From the NCBI GenBank assembly GCA_007120165.1, contig SKOH01000032.1:1-55103 (forward strand): a stretch of DNA of 55,103 bases. Reading direction: 5' to 3'. The notes under the pieces were generated by a model that was not told the origin of the DNA, searched no databases, and was given only the letters and a program-made list of their open reading frames with translations. Below, in pieces: positions 34,476 through 43,344 of the stretch; the first letter of the stretch is position 1, and each line of letters begins with the position of its first letter. The translations under genes were made by a program, and so were the position numbers. The DNA comes from Clostridiales bacterium (GTDB lineage Bacteria; Bacillota; Clostridia; Peptostreptococcales; T1SED10-28).

Positions 34476-34772
34476 CTATCCTTTGGGGAGTTTTATTTTT
34501 TTGTTTTCTTCCGATTCCTTATAGATCACAAATTTCTTTCCGATAGCTTGAACAAATTCTGCACCGGATTTTTCTGCTACGATTGAAGCTGCTTCCTTTG
34601 TGTCTAAATCAGAATTATCTAATACCGTAATTTTTACCAGTTCCCTTGCCTCTAACGCATCTTTTAACTGCTCAATAAAATTGTCATTAATCCCAGCTTT
34701 TCCAATTTGAAATATTGGATCCGTATCATGGGCCAACTTTTTTAAATAGCTCCGTTGTTTACCTTTTAACAT
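34476..34772 (-). CDS. yhbY: YhbY-type CRM-domain RNA-binding protein
   Basis: A 98-residue single CRM domain that associates with pre-50S particles. The start LKGKQRSYLKKLAHDTDPIFQIGK contains the characteristic GxxG-like surface, and IEQLKDALEARELVKITVL and KFVIYKES follow. The ATG comes after GGAGGGATAGG. It lies between obgE and nadD, its usual place in clostridia and bacilli, fitting a set of genes for ribosome maturation. Confidence 0.95.
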   Translation of the reverse strand: MLKGKQRSYLKKLAHDTDPIFQIGKAGINDNFIEQLKDALEARELVKITVLDNSDLDTKEAASIVAEKSGAEFVQAIGKKFVIYKESEENKKIKLPKG

Positions 34773-34784
34773 CCTATCCCTCCA

Positions 34785-36068
34785 TTACTCAGTAAATTCA
34801 AATTCTATATCATAAATCTTTACTGTATCTCCTTCATTAATTCCTAAATCTCGGAGTTTTTGAATTACCCCTTTATCTTTCAAATACTTCTGGAAAAAGT
34901 TAGTGGACTCCGTATCATCAAAATTAACCGAATCTATCAGCCTTTCAATCTTCTTACCTTCAACCAAATACACGTCATTTTCCCGGTAGACTCTAATAGC
35001 CTCTTCTTTATTAACCTCATGCTGATAAACCCTTATTTCATCCTGGGGTTTAATTACCGGTTCCTCTTTTTCCAGGAGTTGAAGTTCCTGCATTACAACG
35101 TCCAACAATGACTCAATACCCTTATGGGCAATTGCGGAAATTTCCAAGTATTTCATTCCCTTTTTTTCGACTAATTCCCGAACCTTTTGACTGCTTTCCC
35201 CGTCCTGCATTAAATCCACTTTATTGCCGACTACAATCCGGCATTTATTTATTAAGGAAGTATCATACTTCAGCAACTCATCATTAATTTTTTCGAAGTC
35301 TTCCATAGGATCTCGCCGTTCAGATCCGGAGATGTCAATGACATGAATCAACAGTTTTGTTCGAGATGTATGCTTTAAAAATTCATGTCCAAGACCAACC
35401 CCTTCATGGGCGCCTTCAATAAGTCCAGGGATATCCGCGAGCACAAAACTGTCTACCCCTTTATATTCTACAATACCGATGTTTGGATGAATCGTTGTAA
35501 AATGATAATTCCCTATTTTCGGCTTTGCACTTGTAACTACCGACAACAGTGTTGATTTTCCAACATTAGGAAATCCAATCAATCCCACATCAGCAACAAC
35601 TTTCATTTCCAATTCCAGTTCGATCTCGTCGGTACGATCACCAGGAGTAGCAAACTTAGGTGCTCTACGGGTTGAGGTTTTAAAACGGGTGTTGCCCCGG
35701 CCTCCTCCGCCACCTTTTTGAATCAATGCTTGATCCTCTTTATCTACCAAATCTGCTAATACTTCCCCGGTGGTTTTATTTTTTATAGTGGTTCCAGGGG
35801 GAACTTTAATGTAAAGGGATTCTCCGTTCTTTCCTTTACGGTTGGACTTTCCACCATTGGCTCCATTTTCCGCACGATGATGTTTTTTGTAGCGAAATTC
35901 AACCAAAGTACGGATCCCTTCATCAACCACAAAATATATATCTCCACCTGCACCGCCATCGCCTCCGGCAGGGCCCCCGGATGGTTCGTACTTTTCTCTT
36001 CGAAAAGCCACGATGCCGTCACCACCATTTCCAGCTTTAACTTTTATATCAACCTTATCAATAAACAT
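34785..36068 (-). CDS. obgE: GTPase Obg (ObgE/CgtA), 50S assembly
   Basis: A 427-residue GTPase for late 50S assembly and stringent signalling. The Gly-rich Obg domain (about 1-158, with GGDGIVAFRREKYEPSGGP) precedes the G domain: G1 GFPNVGKST, G2 in TTIHPNIG, G3 DIPGLIEGA, G4 NKVD. A C-terminal OCT domain ends with NEGDTVKIYDIEFEF. The ATG follows GAGGGTG. It follows rpmA after a terminator and precedes yhbY, the standard order. Confidence 0.97.
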   Translation of the reverse strand: MFIDKVDIKVKAGNGGDGIVAFRREKYEPSGGPAGGDGGAGGDIYFVVDEGIRTLVEFRYKKHHRAENGANGGKSNRKGKNGESLYIKVPPGTTIKNKTTGEVLADLVDKEDQALIQKGGGGGRGNTRFKTSTRRAPKFATPGDRTDEIELELEMKVVADVGLIGFPNVGKSTLLSVVTSAKPKIGNYHFTTIHPNIGIVEYKGVDSFVLADIPGLIEGAHEGVGLGHEFLKHTSRTKLLIHVIDISGSERRDPMEDFEKINDELLKYDTSLINKCRIVVGNKVDLMQDGESSQKVRELVEKKGMKYLEISAIAHKGIESLLDVVMQELQLLEKEEPVIKPQDEIRVYQHEVNKEEAIRVYRENDVYLVEGKKIERLIDSVNFDDTESTNFFQKYLKDKGVIQKLRDLGINEGDTVKIYDIEFEFTE

Positions 36069-36133
36069 TTTATCACCCTCATTTATATGGTATATACCAC
36101 TTTTCCTTCTTAATTACACAAACTTTAAACTGT

Positions 36134-36162
36134 TAAAAAAAAACCGCCATCAAGGGCGGTTT
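36134..36162 (-). terminator. Terminator after rpmA
   Basis: On the minus strand AAACCGCC and GGCGGTTT form an 8-bp stem with a 6-base loop, followed by a T-run. It lies between rpmA and obgE and would lower obgE expression relative to the ribosomal proteins. Confidence 0.9.
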
Positions 36163-36181
36163 AGATAGCTTTTCTTAAGTA

Positions 36182-36460
36182 TTAGTTTGGATAGATACTT
36201 ATTTGCTTTTTGTTTTTACCAATACGTTCAAACTTCACTGAACCATCGATGGTTGCAAAAAGAGTGTCATCGCCACCTCTTTTAACATTATGTCCAGGAT
36301 GGTACTTAGTACCCCGTTGTCGAACAAGAATGTTTCCAGCTAGAACATGCTGTCCATCACCTTTTTTTACACCCAGTCGTTTTGAAATACTGTCTCGTCC
36401 GTTCTTGGTACTTCCTACACCTTTCTTACTGGCAAATAGTTGTAAGTTCATTTTAATCAT
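36182..36460 (-). CDS. rpmA: Ribosomal protein bL27 with cleavable N-terminus
   Basis: A 92-residue 50S protein that reaches the peptidyl transferase centre. The N-terminus MIKMNLQLF is a 9-residue extension like that of Staphylococcus aureus bL27. It is removed by the Prp protease after Phe to expose [12 protein letters not shown]. The presence of this extension and of prp just upstream confirms the start at 36460, which follows [30 protein letters not shown] is the family core (given in part). Confidence 0.97.
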   Translation of the reverse strand: MIKMNLQLFASKKGVGSTKNGRDSISKRLGVKKGDGQHVLAGNILVRQRGTKYHPGHNVKRGGDDTLFATIDGSVKFERIGKNKKQISIYPN

Positions 36461-36462
36461 TT

Positions 36463-36792
36463 TTACACCTCCAGTTCGTTGATTTCCATAAATTCAGAAT
36501 AACTATATTGGACGCTTTTCATACCTAAATACATGGTATTTACGATAATATCGGCTTCTCTTGCCTTAGCAGCTGTAAGATCTTTTGGAATTTCACAGGT
36601 AAGATACCCCGGCTCAATCCTATGTTGTATAGGAATATTTGCAACTTCCATCAGACCAATAATACAGGTTTGTCCTAACACAGATATGGCTGAGCAAACG
36701 ATGTCTTCCCCGTATTCTGCTGCATTGGCATGTCCTTTAATCTCAAAATAATATATCCGGTTATTCTTTTTTTTTATTTTTATTTTTACCAT
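36463..36792 (-). CDS. prp: Ribosomal-processing cysteine protease Prp
   Basis: A 109-residue cysteine protease that trims the N-terminus of bL27, which is essential in Firmicutes with the extended form. The catalytic pair lies in [18 protein letters not shown]: His21 and Cys33, matching S. aureus Prp. The rest of the small dimeric fold ([20 protein letters not shown]) is typical. It sits between rplU and rpmA, the conserved rplU-prp-rpmA order. Its stop codon lies 2 bases before the bL27 start. Confidence 0.95.
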   Translation of the reverse strand: MVKIKIKKKNNRIYYFEIKGHANAAEYGEDIVCSAISVLGQTCIIGLMEVANIPIQHRIEPGYLTCEIPKDLTAAKAREADIIVNTMYLGMKSVQYSYSEFMEINELEV

Positions 36793-36803
36793 AAACAGAA
36801 ATA

Positions 36804-37115
36804 CTACCCGTTGATTTTTTCAATCAATAATCTTGTATAAGGTTGTCGATGTCCTTGCTTTTTTCTATAAGCTTTTTTTGGCTTATATTTGAAAACAGTG
36901 ATTTTTTTAGACTTGCCTTGTTTCTCTACTTTTGCTTCAACGCTTACCCCGTCTAAAAGTGGAGTTCCAAATGTGAAACTTCCGTCTTTAAAAACGCCAA
37001 GAACTCGATCTAAGGTAACATTGTCACCTTCGTTGACTTCTAACTTTTCAACAAAAACAGAATCTCCTTCTGCTACTTTGTATTGCTTTCCACCAGTCTC
37101 GATAATTGCGTACAT
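36804..37115 (-). CDS. rplU: Ribosomal protein bL21
   Basis: A 103-residue 50S subunit protein. The start [18 protein letters not shown] and the C-terminal [18 protein letters not shown]-type ending (here [20 protein letters not shown]) are diagnostic. The length is normal. The ATG follows GAGGTGCTTGATAG. It leads the rplU-prp-rpmA unit. A structured leader may regulate it (see 37116-37205). Confidence 0.97.
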   Translation of the reverse strand: MYAIIETGGKQYKVAEGDSVFVEKLEVNEGDNVTLDRVLGVFKDGSFTFGTPLLDGVSVEAKVEKQGKSKKITVFKYKPKKAYRKKQGHRQPYTRLLIEKING

Positions 37116-37205
37116 CTATCAAGCACCTCCTCTTATCAAACTCGCCAAATACAGGCAACATCTCTGTTTTAAACCTTATTTGTGCGGCTACTACAAATAT
37201 AAATA
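37116..37205 (-). promoter_or_regulatory. Possible L21-type leader upstream of rplU
   Basis: The 110-bp gap before rplU contains short inverted repeats on the minus strand, for example TTTGT/ACAAA around GTAGCCGC, just before the ribosome site GAGGAGGTG. Many Firmicutes have an L21 leader RNA here. I could not match the conserved core, so this is only a candidate. Confidence 0.3.
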
Positions 37206-37227
37206 ATATCATATTTAAGTCATTAAG

Positions 37228-38673
37228 TCAATCAGTATTCATAAGTATTTCGTAATCTCCATAGGCTACACGTATTTCACCTTTAAAAGACAGTGTGACT
37301 TGATAGAATTTTTCGAATTTACCAACTCTTTCTCGATTAACTTCCAATTTCCTCATTAAATCCGGATGAACAGTAAAAATAAAACTTGTCTTATCTCTGT
37401 GGGTAATATTTCTTTGTACTTCCTTTTCAATTTTCAGCAAAAAGAAGTCCAAAGATATTATTCTTCCTGACCCATTGCAGCAGCTGCAATTGCTATATAA
37501 ATACTTTTCCAAGGTTTTGTTCTCGCGCTTTCGAGTAAGCTCTACAAGTCCTAAATTTGTAACACCTAAAATCTTGGTTTTTGTTTTGTCATTATTTAAA
37601 TACGTCTGAAAAGTTTCCAAGAGTTCTTTATAATGTTCTTGACTTTTCATATCAATAAAATCGATGATAATGATACCACTGATATCCCTTAACTTTATTT
37701 GTCTAGCTATTTCTTTAGAAGCTTCCAGATTGAGCTGGAATATCGTTTCCTCAAACTCATATTTCCCTGTATATTTTCCTGTGTTTACATCAATAGCCGT
37801 TAAGGCCTCTGTAGGATTAATTACAATATAGCCCCCACTATTCAGCCACGTTTTAATTTTATACATCTGTTCTAATTGAGATATCACGTTGAACTCTAAA
37901 AACATAGGAAGTCTTTCATCGTAAAGTTTCATACGCTTTACCAAATTAGAATTAAACTTTTCCATTAGCGATAAACTTTTAAAATATTCCTCCTGGGAAT
38001 TAATGAATAATTCTTTAACCTCATCGGTGAAGTAATCTCGAAGTACCTTATGGGCAACTCCCCATTCTTCAAAAATAAGTTTGGGGGCATATTCATAGGA
38101 ACTTACTTGCTTAATATCCTTCCAAAGTTTAATCAGGTATTGAAGTTCTGATTCAAATTCTTCTCCTGTATAATCCTTGGCTGCGGTTCTGACAATCAAT
38201 CCGTAATCCTCTGGAAGGTATTTTTTAACTTCATTCTTTAACGCTTTACGGCGTACAGGGTTTCGAATGTTTCTTGATATTCCAATTCCCTGTTCCAATG
38301 GGAGCAACACCACATTTCGTCCGGGGAGGGCAATTTTTCTCGTAATCTTAGCACCCTTGTCCCCGATCTCCTCTTTTGTTACTTGAACAATAATTCCCTG
38401 CCCTTTTTTTAAAACATCACTGATCTTCTGGTTTTTCTCCTCCCCCGGAATGATTGCATCCTGAATATGAAGATAGGCATTTTTCTCCCGGCCGATATCA
38501 ACAAAAGCCGCATGCATGCCGGGCAGAACGTCGGTAACCTTTCCCAGGTAAATATTATTCAAAATTCTTACCGCACCTTTTTTTTCTACATAGAACTGAC
38601 TGAGATCAAGTTTTTCATCAAGAATCGCAATCCGATCTTCTTCTAAACCGATATCCACTAAAATGGTTTCCAT
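37228..38673 (-). CDS. rng: Ribonuclease E/G family endoribonuclease
   Basis: A 481-residue RNase G-type enzyme for rRNA and mRNA processing. An S1 RNA-binding region (NIYLGKVTDVLPGMHAAFVDIG) precedes the catalytic domain, whose metal-binding Asp residues lie in TAIDVNTG and GIIIIDFIDM. The zinc-link motif CSCCNGSG is near residue 415. The ATG at 38673 follows AGGGGGGAG; eight further upstream codons are rejected. RNase E/G is common in clostridia that group it with rplU and a TIGR03960 radical SAM gene, as here. Confidence 0.94.
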   Translation of the reverse strand: METILVDIGLEEDRIAILDEKLDLSQFYVEKKGAVRILNNIYLGKVTDVLPGMHAAFVDIGREKNAYLHIQDAIIPGEEKNQKISDVLKKGQGIIVQVTKEEIGDKGAKITRKIALPGRNVVLLPLEQGIGISRNIRNPVRRKALKNEVKKYLPEDYGLIVRTAAKDYTGEEFESELQYLIKLWKDIKQVSSYEYAPKLIFEEWGVAHKVLRDYFTDEVKELFINSQEEYFKSLSLMEKFNSNLVKRMKLYDERLPMFLEFNVISQLEQMYKIKTWLNSGGYIVINPTEALTAIDVNTGKYTGKYEFEETIFQLNLEASKEIARQIKLRDISGIIIIDFIDMKSQEHYKELLETFQTYLNNDKTKTKILGVTNLGLVELTRKRENKTLEKYLYSNCSCCNGSGRIISLDFFLLKIEKEVQRNITHRDKTSFIFTVHPDLMRKLEVNRERVGKFEKFYQVTLSFKGEIRVAYGDYEILMNTD

Positions 38674-38696
38674 TGAACTCCCCCCTACGCCTAACA

Positions 38697-39452
38697 TTAA
38701 CCTACTGCTTCTATAAGGTTTTTCAACTCTCCATTTACTTTATGATACAAGTCCTTTCTTATGATGTTTATGGAGGTGATTGCTAGAGATTGTTCCTTTT
38801 CAAAATCAGTATTTTGACTTTGTAAATGTTTTTCAAAAAGTTGTATCAGATCCTCAGGCTTTAAATTACCCTTCGATCCTGTAGTCAGTAAGGTATCAAA
38901 ATAGTATCGTTCCCGATCTGTTCTTACGAATATGAATTTTTTTATTAACGGCTTTACATCAACTTCTTTATATTCTTGGTGCCGTTGACGGCGCTTTTTC
39001 TTTTTCTTCCGTGTAATCATAATAGCATCCTGATTTAAAAAATCGTTGATCCATTGTTCGAGTAGCCCTTCATCTATTTTCCCTGAAGAGAATTCCAGTG
39101 CAATACGGTAGTCCGAATATTCTACCATAGACATTAATGAATCTTCCTTTGCATCAATATATTTACCTTCTAGGATTTCAATGCCTCGGGGCATATGTTC
39201 GTTAACCTTTTGTTTAAACTCCTGAAAAGGAATCTCGTCATGAAGTTTCACATCAAAATATTCTCCATAACTTTCCACTCCAAGGCTCAAAGCGGTGGCA
39301 AACGAAATAATCGGATGAGGGTTAAATCCCTGAGTATAAGCGATATTAATCCCTCCTCTTCTTAATACCCGATGAAACAGTCTTACAAGGTCCAAGTGGG
39401 AAATATACTTCATCTCCCCGGTTTTAGAAAACTTCCCACGTAATATTGCCAT
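38697..39452 (-). CDS. DUF2344 / TIGR03936-family radical SAM-associated protein
   Basis: A 251-residue protein of the DUF2344 family, which in many bacteria is fused to or adjacent to the TIGR03960 radical SAM enzyme. The signature GEMKYISHLDLVRLFHRVLRRGGI and AYTQGFNPHPIISFATALSLGV are both clear in the first 75 residues. A basic stretch (TRKKKKKRRQRH) in the middle suggests RNA contact. The ATG at 39452 overlaps the stop of the upstream radical SAM gene as TAATG, implying coupled translation. The biochemical role is not established. Confidence 0.9.
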   Translation of the reverse strand: MAILRGKFSKTGEMKYISHLDLVRLFHRVLRRGGINIAYTQGFNPHPIISFATALSLGVESYGEYFDVKLHDEIPFQEFKQKVNEHMPRGIEILEGKYIDAKEDSLMSMVEYSDYRIALEFSSGKIDEGLLEQWINDFLNQDAIMITRKKKKKRRQRHQEYKEVDVKPLIKKFIFVRTDRERYYFDTLLTTGSKGNLKPEDLIQLFEKHLQSQNTDFEKEQSLAITSINIIRKDLYHKVNGELKNLIEAVG

Positions 39453-41317
39453 TAACATACACCCCGCTTCGTCGTAAAACATTGATTAATCCCACAACCG
39501 GAGCAGTTCAGTCGGCAATCGGCGGTTACTTCCTCACCCTTTGCCCTTTCATTTTCTTTAATTAAAAATGATTTATTTACCCCGATATTAAAGTGTTCCC
39601 ATGGGAGGATTTCCTCATAATCCCGGTTCCTGTGACTGTAGAAATCCAATGATAAACCTTCTGATTGAAAAGCTTCCGTCCATTTTTGATAATTAAACCG
39701 GTCATCCCAGCCATCAAATTTGCACCCTAAAGAGAATGCTTTATAAAGGACTTTTGAAAGCCTCCGGTCTCCTCTGGCGAAAGCTCCTTCTATCACACTG
39801 GTTTTTCCATCATGATAATTATAGTTTATACTTCGGTGGGTAAGACTTTCCTTTAACAGGGATTGACGCCGATGAATTTCATCTAAGGTAATCTGTTCTT
39901 CCCACTGGAAGGGTGTAAAGGCTTTGGGTACAAAGGTGGAAGTACTCACTGTGATTTTTAAGCCGGGGGCTCTTTGCTCCTTCGGTACATTGTGGTATTG
40001 ATTTAACACCTTATACACCAGATCTTTTATTCCCAATATATCTTCATCGGTTTCTGTTGGAAGGCCAATCATAAAATACAACTTGATATTATTATAACCC
40101 ATCTCAAAGGCCTCTTTGGCTGAGGATAAGAGATTCTCCTCAGTAATGTTTTTATTTATCACATCTCGAAGTCTTTGGGTTCCCGCTTCCGGAGCAAAGG
40201 TCAATCCGGTTTTACGCACTTTTTGGATCTCCTCTATCATTTCCTTAGAGAAGTTGTCCAGCCTAAGGGAAGGAAGAGAAACTCCGATATGATCTTTTTG
40301 ATTTATTTCAATTAGATGTTTAATCAACGCTTCGATTTCAGTATAATCACTGGAACTTAAAGAAGCTAGGGAAATCTCTTCATAGCCCGTATTCTGAAGC
40401 AAATCATAAGCCATGTTTTGAAGTTTTTCCAAGCTACGTTCCCTAACCGGTCGATAGATCATTCCCGCTTGACAGAATCGGCAACCGCGAATGCAGCCTC
40501 GAAAAATCTCTAAAACCACACGGTTATGCACAGTATCAATATAGGGCACAAGAATTTTATCCGGGTAGTAGGCCTCATCCAAATCTGCAATAATTCTTTT
40601 TGTTAGTGGCTGCTCACCTCTAAGTTCTTCAACTACTCTAATTTCCTTTATCTTTCCATTGCTATGATAATCCACAGCAAAATGACTTGGTACATAAATC
40701 CCTTCGATTTTTGAGACTTCTTTCAAAAATTTCGATTTTGAATAATTATTTTTCTTTTTCCTTTCTTTATAAAGATTAACCACTTCGAGGATAATCTCCT
40801 CCCCTTCTCCTAATACGATAATATCGGCGAAGTCCGCAATTGGTTCCGAGTTATAACTGCATGGACCGCCTAAAATTATTAGGGGATCTTCATCCCCCCG
40901 GTCCTTTTGGAATAGTGGAATGCTTCCCATTTCTAGTATGTTTAATATGTTCGTATAGCTCAGTTCATATTGCAAGGTAAAACCTATAAAATCAAAGTTT
41001 TTTAAGGGAGATTTGGACTCTAGCGCAAACAGGGACCGTCCCTTTTCTCTAAGGAGATTTTCCATGTCTTCATTTGGTGAAAATACCCGTTCACAAAAGA
41101 CATCCTGCTGTTCATTCAATAAGTGATACAGAATTTGCATGCCCAAGTGACTCATCCCAATTTCATACGTATCAGGAAAAGCGAATGCAAAGCGAATTGT
41201 ATCTTCTGTTATCTCTTTATGGGCAGAGTTCATTTCGTTACCCAGATACCTTGCTGGTTTTTCCACTCTCATTAATAAGTCCTCTATTTGTACTTTCATT
41301 ATTTTATCTTCCATCAT
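39452..41317 (-). CDS. TIGR03960-family B12-binding radical SAM protein
   Basis: A 621-residue protein with a cobalamin-binding-like N-terminal domain (about 40-190, with FPDTYEIGMSHLGMQIL and LGGPCSYNSEPIADFAD) and a radical SAM domain whose cluster motif is CIRGCRFCQAG (about 277-287). The C-terminal region ends with a Cys-rich segment CRLNCSGCGINQCF. The substrate is not known in the field; the link with RNase G, L21 and L27 genes suggests RNA or ribosome modification. The first ATG at 41317 is used; the second at 41314 has better spacing from GGAG and is equally possible. Confidence 0.9.
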   Translation of the reverse strand: MMEDKIMKVQIEDLLMRVEKPARYLGNEMNSAHKEITEDTIRFAFAFPDTYEIGMSHLGMQILYHLLNEQQDVFCERVFSPNEDMENLLREKGRSLFALESKSPLKNFDFIGFTLQYELSYTNILNILEMGSIPLFQKDRGDEDPLIILGGPCSYNSEPIADFADIIVLGEGEEIILEVVNLYKERKKKNNYSKSKFLKEVSKIEGIYVPSHFAVDYHSNGKIKEIRVVEELRGEQPLTKRIIADLDEAYYPDKILVPYIDTVHNRVVLEIFRGCIRGCRFCQAGMIYRPVRERSLEKLQNMAYDLLQNTGYEEISLASLSSSDYTEIEALIKHLIEINQKDHIGVSLPSLRLDNFSKEMIEEIQKVRKTGLTFAPEAGTQRLRDVINKNITEENLLSSAKEAFEMGYNNIKLYFMIGLPTETDEDILGIKDLVYKVLNQYHNVPKEQRAPGLKITVSTSTFVPKAFTPFQWEEQITLDEIHRRQSLLKESLTHRSINYNYHDGKTSVIEGAFARGDRRLSKVLYKAFSLGCKFDGWDDRFNYQKWTEAFQSEGLSLDFYSHRNRDYEEILPWEHFNIGVNKSFLIKENERAKGEEVTADCRLNCSGCGINQCFTTKRGVC

Positions 41318-41439
41318 TTCACTCCTTGATTTTCATTCCTCAGATACTCAGGTATAAGTTCTTAAAGATATGAGAGATTTTTTGACTCTTCAGTTTATCA
41401 TATCTATGTATATAAATCAATCTTCCTACTGATCACTTT

Positions 41440-41495
41440 AAAAAAACGCAAAAAAACAGAACCTTTAATTGAGCATTCAACTTAAAGTTCTGTCT
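41440..41495 (-). terminator. Terminator after minE
   Basis: On the minus strand ACAGAAC (41487-41493) pairs with GTTCTGT (41456-41462), extended by CTTTAA/TTAAAG with one offset, then a T-run. It ends the mre-min transcript. The rest of the 198-bp gap before the radical SAM gene shows nothing else certain. Confidence 0.85.
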
Positions 41496-41515
41496 GATTA
41501 AAATTAATAAGTAAT

Positions 41516-41809
41516 TTAATTTTCCTTTTTCCGATCTTTCATTTTCTTAATGGGGATGTTGGCAACTAACGCTGGTTTCCCACGAGAAGTTGAATCATCA
41601 TCGGTTTGTACAAGCTTTACGTCAAAACAGCTTTCATCAATTTCAATGTACTTTGAAATCACCTCTAAAATATCACTCTTTAAGCTATTAATAAACTCCG
41701 GTGATGAATTATTACGATCATGAATCAGGACAAGTTGTAATCGCTCTTTGGCTACATTTTTACTAGTTTTGTCTTCTTTGTTGAACCACTTAAATATATT
41801 AAGATTCAT
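41516..41809 (-). CDS. minE: Cell division topological specificity factor MinE
   Basis: A 97-residue protein that binds MinD at the membrane and drives its release. The N-terminal membrane-targeting stretch MNLNIFKWFNKE is followed by the contact helix ERLQLVLIHDRNNSSPE, and the C-terminal dimer domain contains ILEVISKYIEID and VANIPIK. MinE rather than DivIVA suggests an oscillating Min system. The ATG follows GGGGGCACAAC. It is the last gene of the mreC-minE unit. Confidence 0.93.
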   Translation of the reverse strand: MNLNIFKWFNKEDKTSKNVAKERLQLVLIHDRNNSSPEFINSLKSDILEVISKYIEIDESCFDVKLVQTDDDSTSRGKPALVANIPIKKMKDRKKEN

Positions 41810-41829
41810 GTTGTGCCCCCTCCCTCTTT

Positions 41830-42630
41830 TTAGTTTGAATTGATTTTAAAAAAACTTTTTAATCGGTCCATAATTCCATTTTCCACTTTGTACTGTTCAA
41901 AAGGAACATCTTCGCCGTCAATGCGACGGGCAATATTTCTAAAAGAAGTGCCTGCAAAGGAATCCTCATGGTTTACTACCGGGTCCCCTCTATTAGTTGA
42001 AATAACGATATTTTCGTCATCATGCACCACCCCTAGCAGATCGATGGCCAATATATCAATCATGTCTTCTGTATTCATCATATCTCCGCGCTTTACCATA
42101 TCATAACGCAGTCGATTGATAATTAGTTTCGGATCCCTAATTTCTGCGGCTTCCAATAGACCAATGATTCGATCCGCATCCCGTACAGCTGATACCTCTG
42201 GAGTTGATACTACAATTGCTTCATCCGCTCCTACAATAGCATTTTTAAAGCCCTGTTCAATACCCGCCGGACAGTCGATTACCACATAGTCGAATCGTTC
42301 TTTCAACTCATCAATCAAGGTTTTCATTTGATCTGCCGCAATCGCATTTTTATCCTTCGTTTGTGCTGCAGGAAGCAGTTGAAGCCCGGGGTGTTTTTTA
42401 TCTTTAATTAATGCTTGGCGAAGTTTACAGACCCCTTCTATTACATCTACAATATCATATACAATTCTATTTTCTAAACCTAGGACCACATCTAAATTAC
42501 GAAGTCCAATATCAGCATCCACTACAACCACTTTTTTGCCTAATTTAGCCAAAGCTGTACCGATATTCGCTGTAGCCGTTGTTTTTCCAACCCCACCTTT
42601 GCCCGACGTAATTACGATAACTTTTCCCAT
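41830..42630 (-). CDS. minD: Septum site-determining ATPase MinD
   Basis: A 266-residue deviant Walker ATPase that recruits MinC to the membrane. The motif GKGGVGKTTATANIG lies at residues 10-24, Walker A' VVVDADIGLRNLD follows, and DYVVIDCPAGIE is the Walker B region. The C-terminal amphipathic helix MDRLKSFFKI is the membrane-targeting sequence. The ATG overlaps the minC stop codon as TAATG. minE is 20 bases downstream. Confidence 0.97.
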   Translation of the reverse strand: MGKVIVITSGKGGVGKTTATANIGTALAKLGKKVVVVDADIGLRNLDVVLGLENRIVYDIVDVIEGVCKLRQALIKDKKHPGLQLLPAAQTKDKNAIAADQMKTLIDELKERFDYVVIDCPAGIEQGFKNAIVGADEAIVVSTPEVSAVRDADRIIGLLEAAEIRDPKLIINRLRYDMVKRGDMMNTEDMIDILAIDLLGVVHDDENIVISTNRGDPVVNHEDSFAGTSFRNIARRIDGEDVPFEQYKVENGIMDRLKSFFKINSN

Positions 42631-43262
42631 TATTTTTCCCCCTTCTTCTTTCCATTGTAATTGGATTCTACGTATACTGATTTATTTTTAACTTTTGCAA
42701 CTTCGGGATTCACCGAGTCCGGTATTTTTTCATCCGGGGATCGGGCAATGATATCCGCTATTCTTAATTGAGTAGGATTCAGTACATGGGCTGAAACAAT
42801 AGCCTCGACATTACCGTTAGCTCCTGCGTGGGCAATGCCTCTTAGGCTACCGAGTACGATGATATTACCGTTGGCTTTAACCACAGCTCCGGGATTTACA
42901 TCACCAAAAATTACAAGGTTCCCGTCGTAGGCTAAAACTTGTCCAGAACGCAGCGTCCCACTGTGAAATTTCGTCATCCCCTCACTGAGGCCTTCAAAGA
43001 TTTGATCTTCGGGTTCCACGATCACTTCTTTAAAAGTTAAATCATACTTTTCCATAACCAGGGTTTTCAGTTCCAGTCGTTCTTCTTCATTGATGAAAGG
43101 GCATTCGATGTCTAACAATTTTGCTCCGGCAAAAAAGCTTCCCGCTTTCTCAAACTGGGCGATTAACGCATTTTTAATATTTTGAAAATCCCGGTATTCT
43201 TTAATTTTAATAATCAACCCGTCTTTCGTTCCTTTAAATTCAATTATGTTTTGATTGACCAT
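42630..43262 (-). CDS. minC: Septum site-determining inhibitor MinC
   Basis: A 210-residue FtsZ antagonist. The N-terminal domain (about 1-100) binds FtsZ. The C-terminal beta-helix (about 105-185) carries the MinD-binding RSGQVLAYDGNLVIFGDVNPGAVVKA region (quoted in part) and GSLRGIAHAGANGN. The length is normal. The ATG follows GGGGGTTTCAAT. It is translationally coupled to minD. The upstream gene is PBP2. Confidence 0.95.
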   Translation of the reverse strand: MVNQNIIEFKGTKDGLIIKIKEYRDFQNIKNALIAQFEKAGSFFAGAKLLDIECPFINEEERLELKTLVMEKYDLTFKEVIVEPEDQIFEGLSEGMTKFHSGTLRSGQVLAYDGNLVIFGDVNPGAVVKANGNIIVLGSLRGIAHAGANGNVEAIVSAHVLNPTQLRIADIIARSPDEKIPDSVNPEVAKVKNKSVYVESNYNGKKKGEK

Positions 43263-43344
43263 ATTGAAACCCCCACACTCAAATTCTTCTATCTGTTACT
43301 ATTCTCTATAAATCAGAAATCTCCTGCTTAATCTTTGAAAAAAT

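Noticed and set aside
37116-37205. A firm L21 leader call
   Set aside because: Inverted repeats are present but I could not match the conserved core, so it is kept only as a low-confidence candidate.
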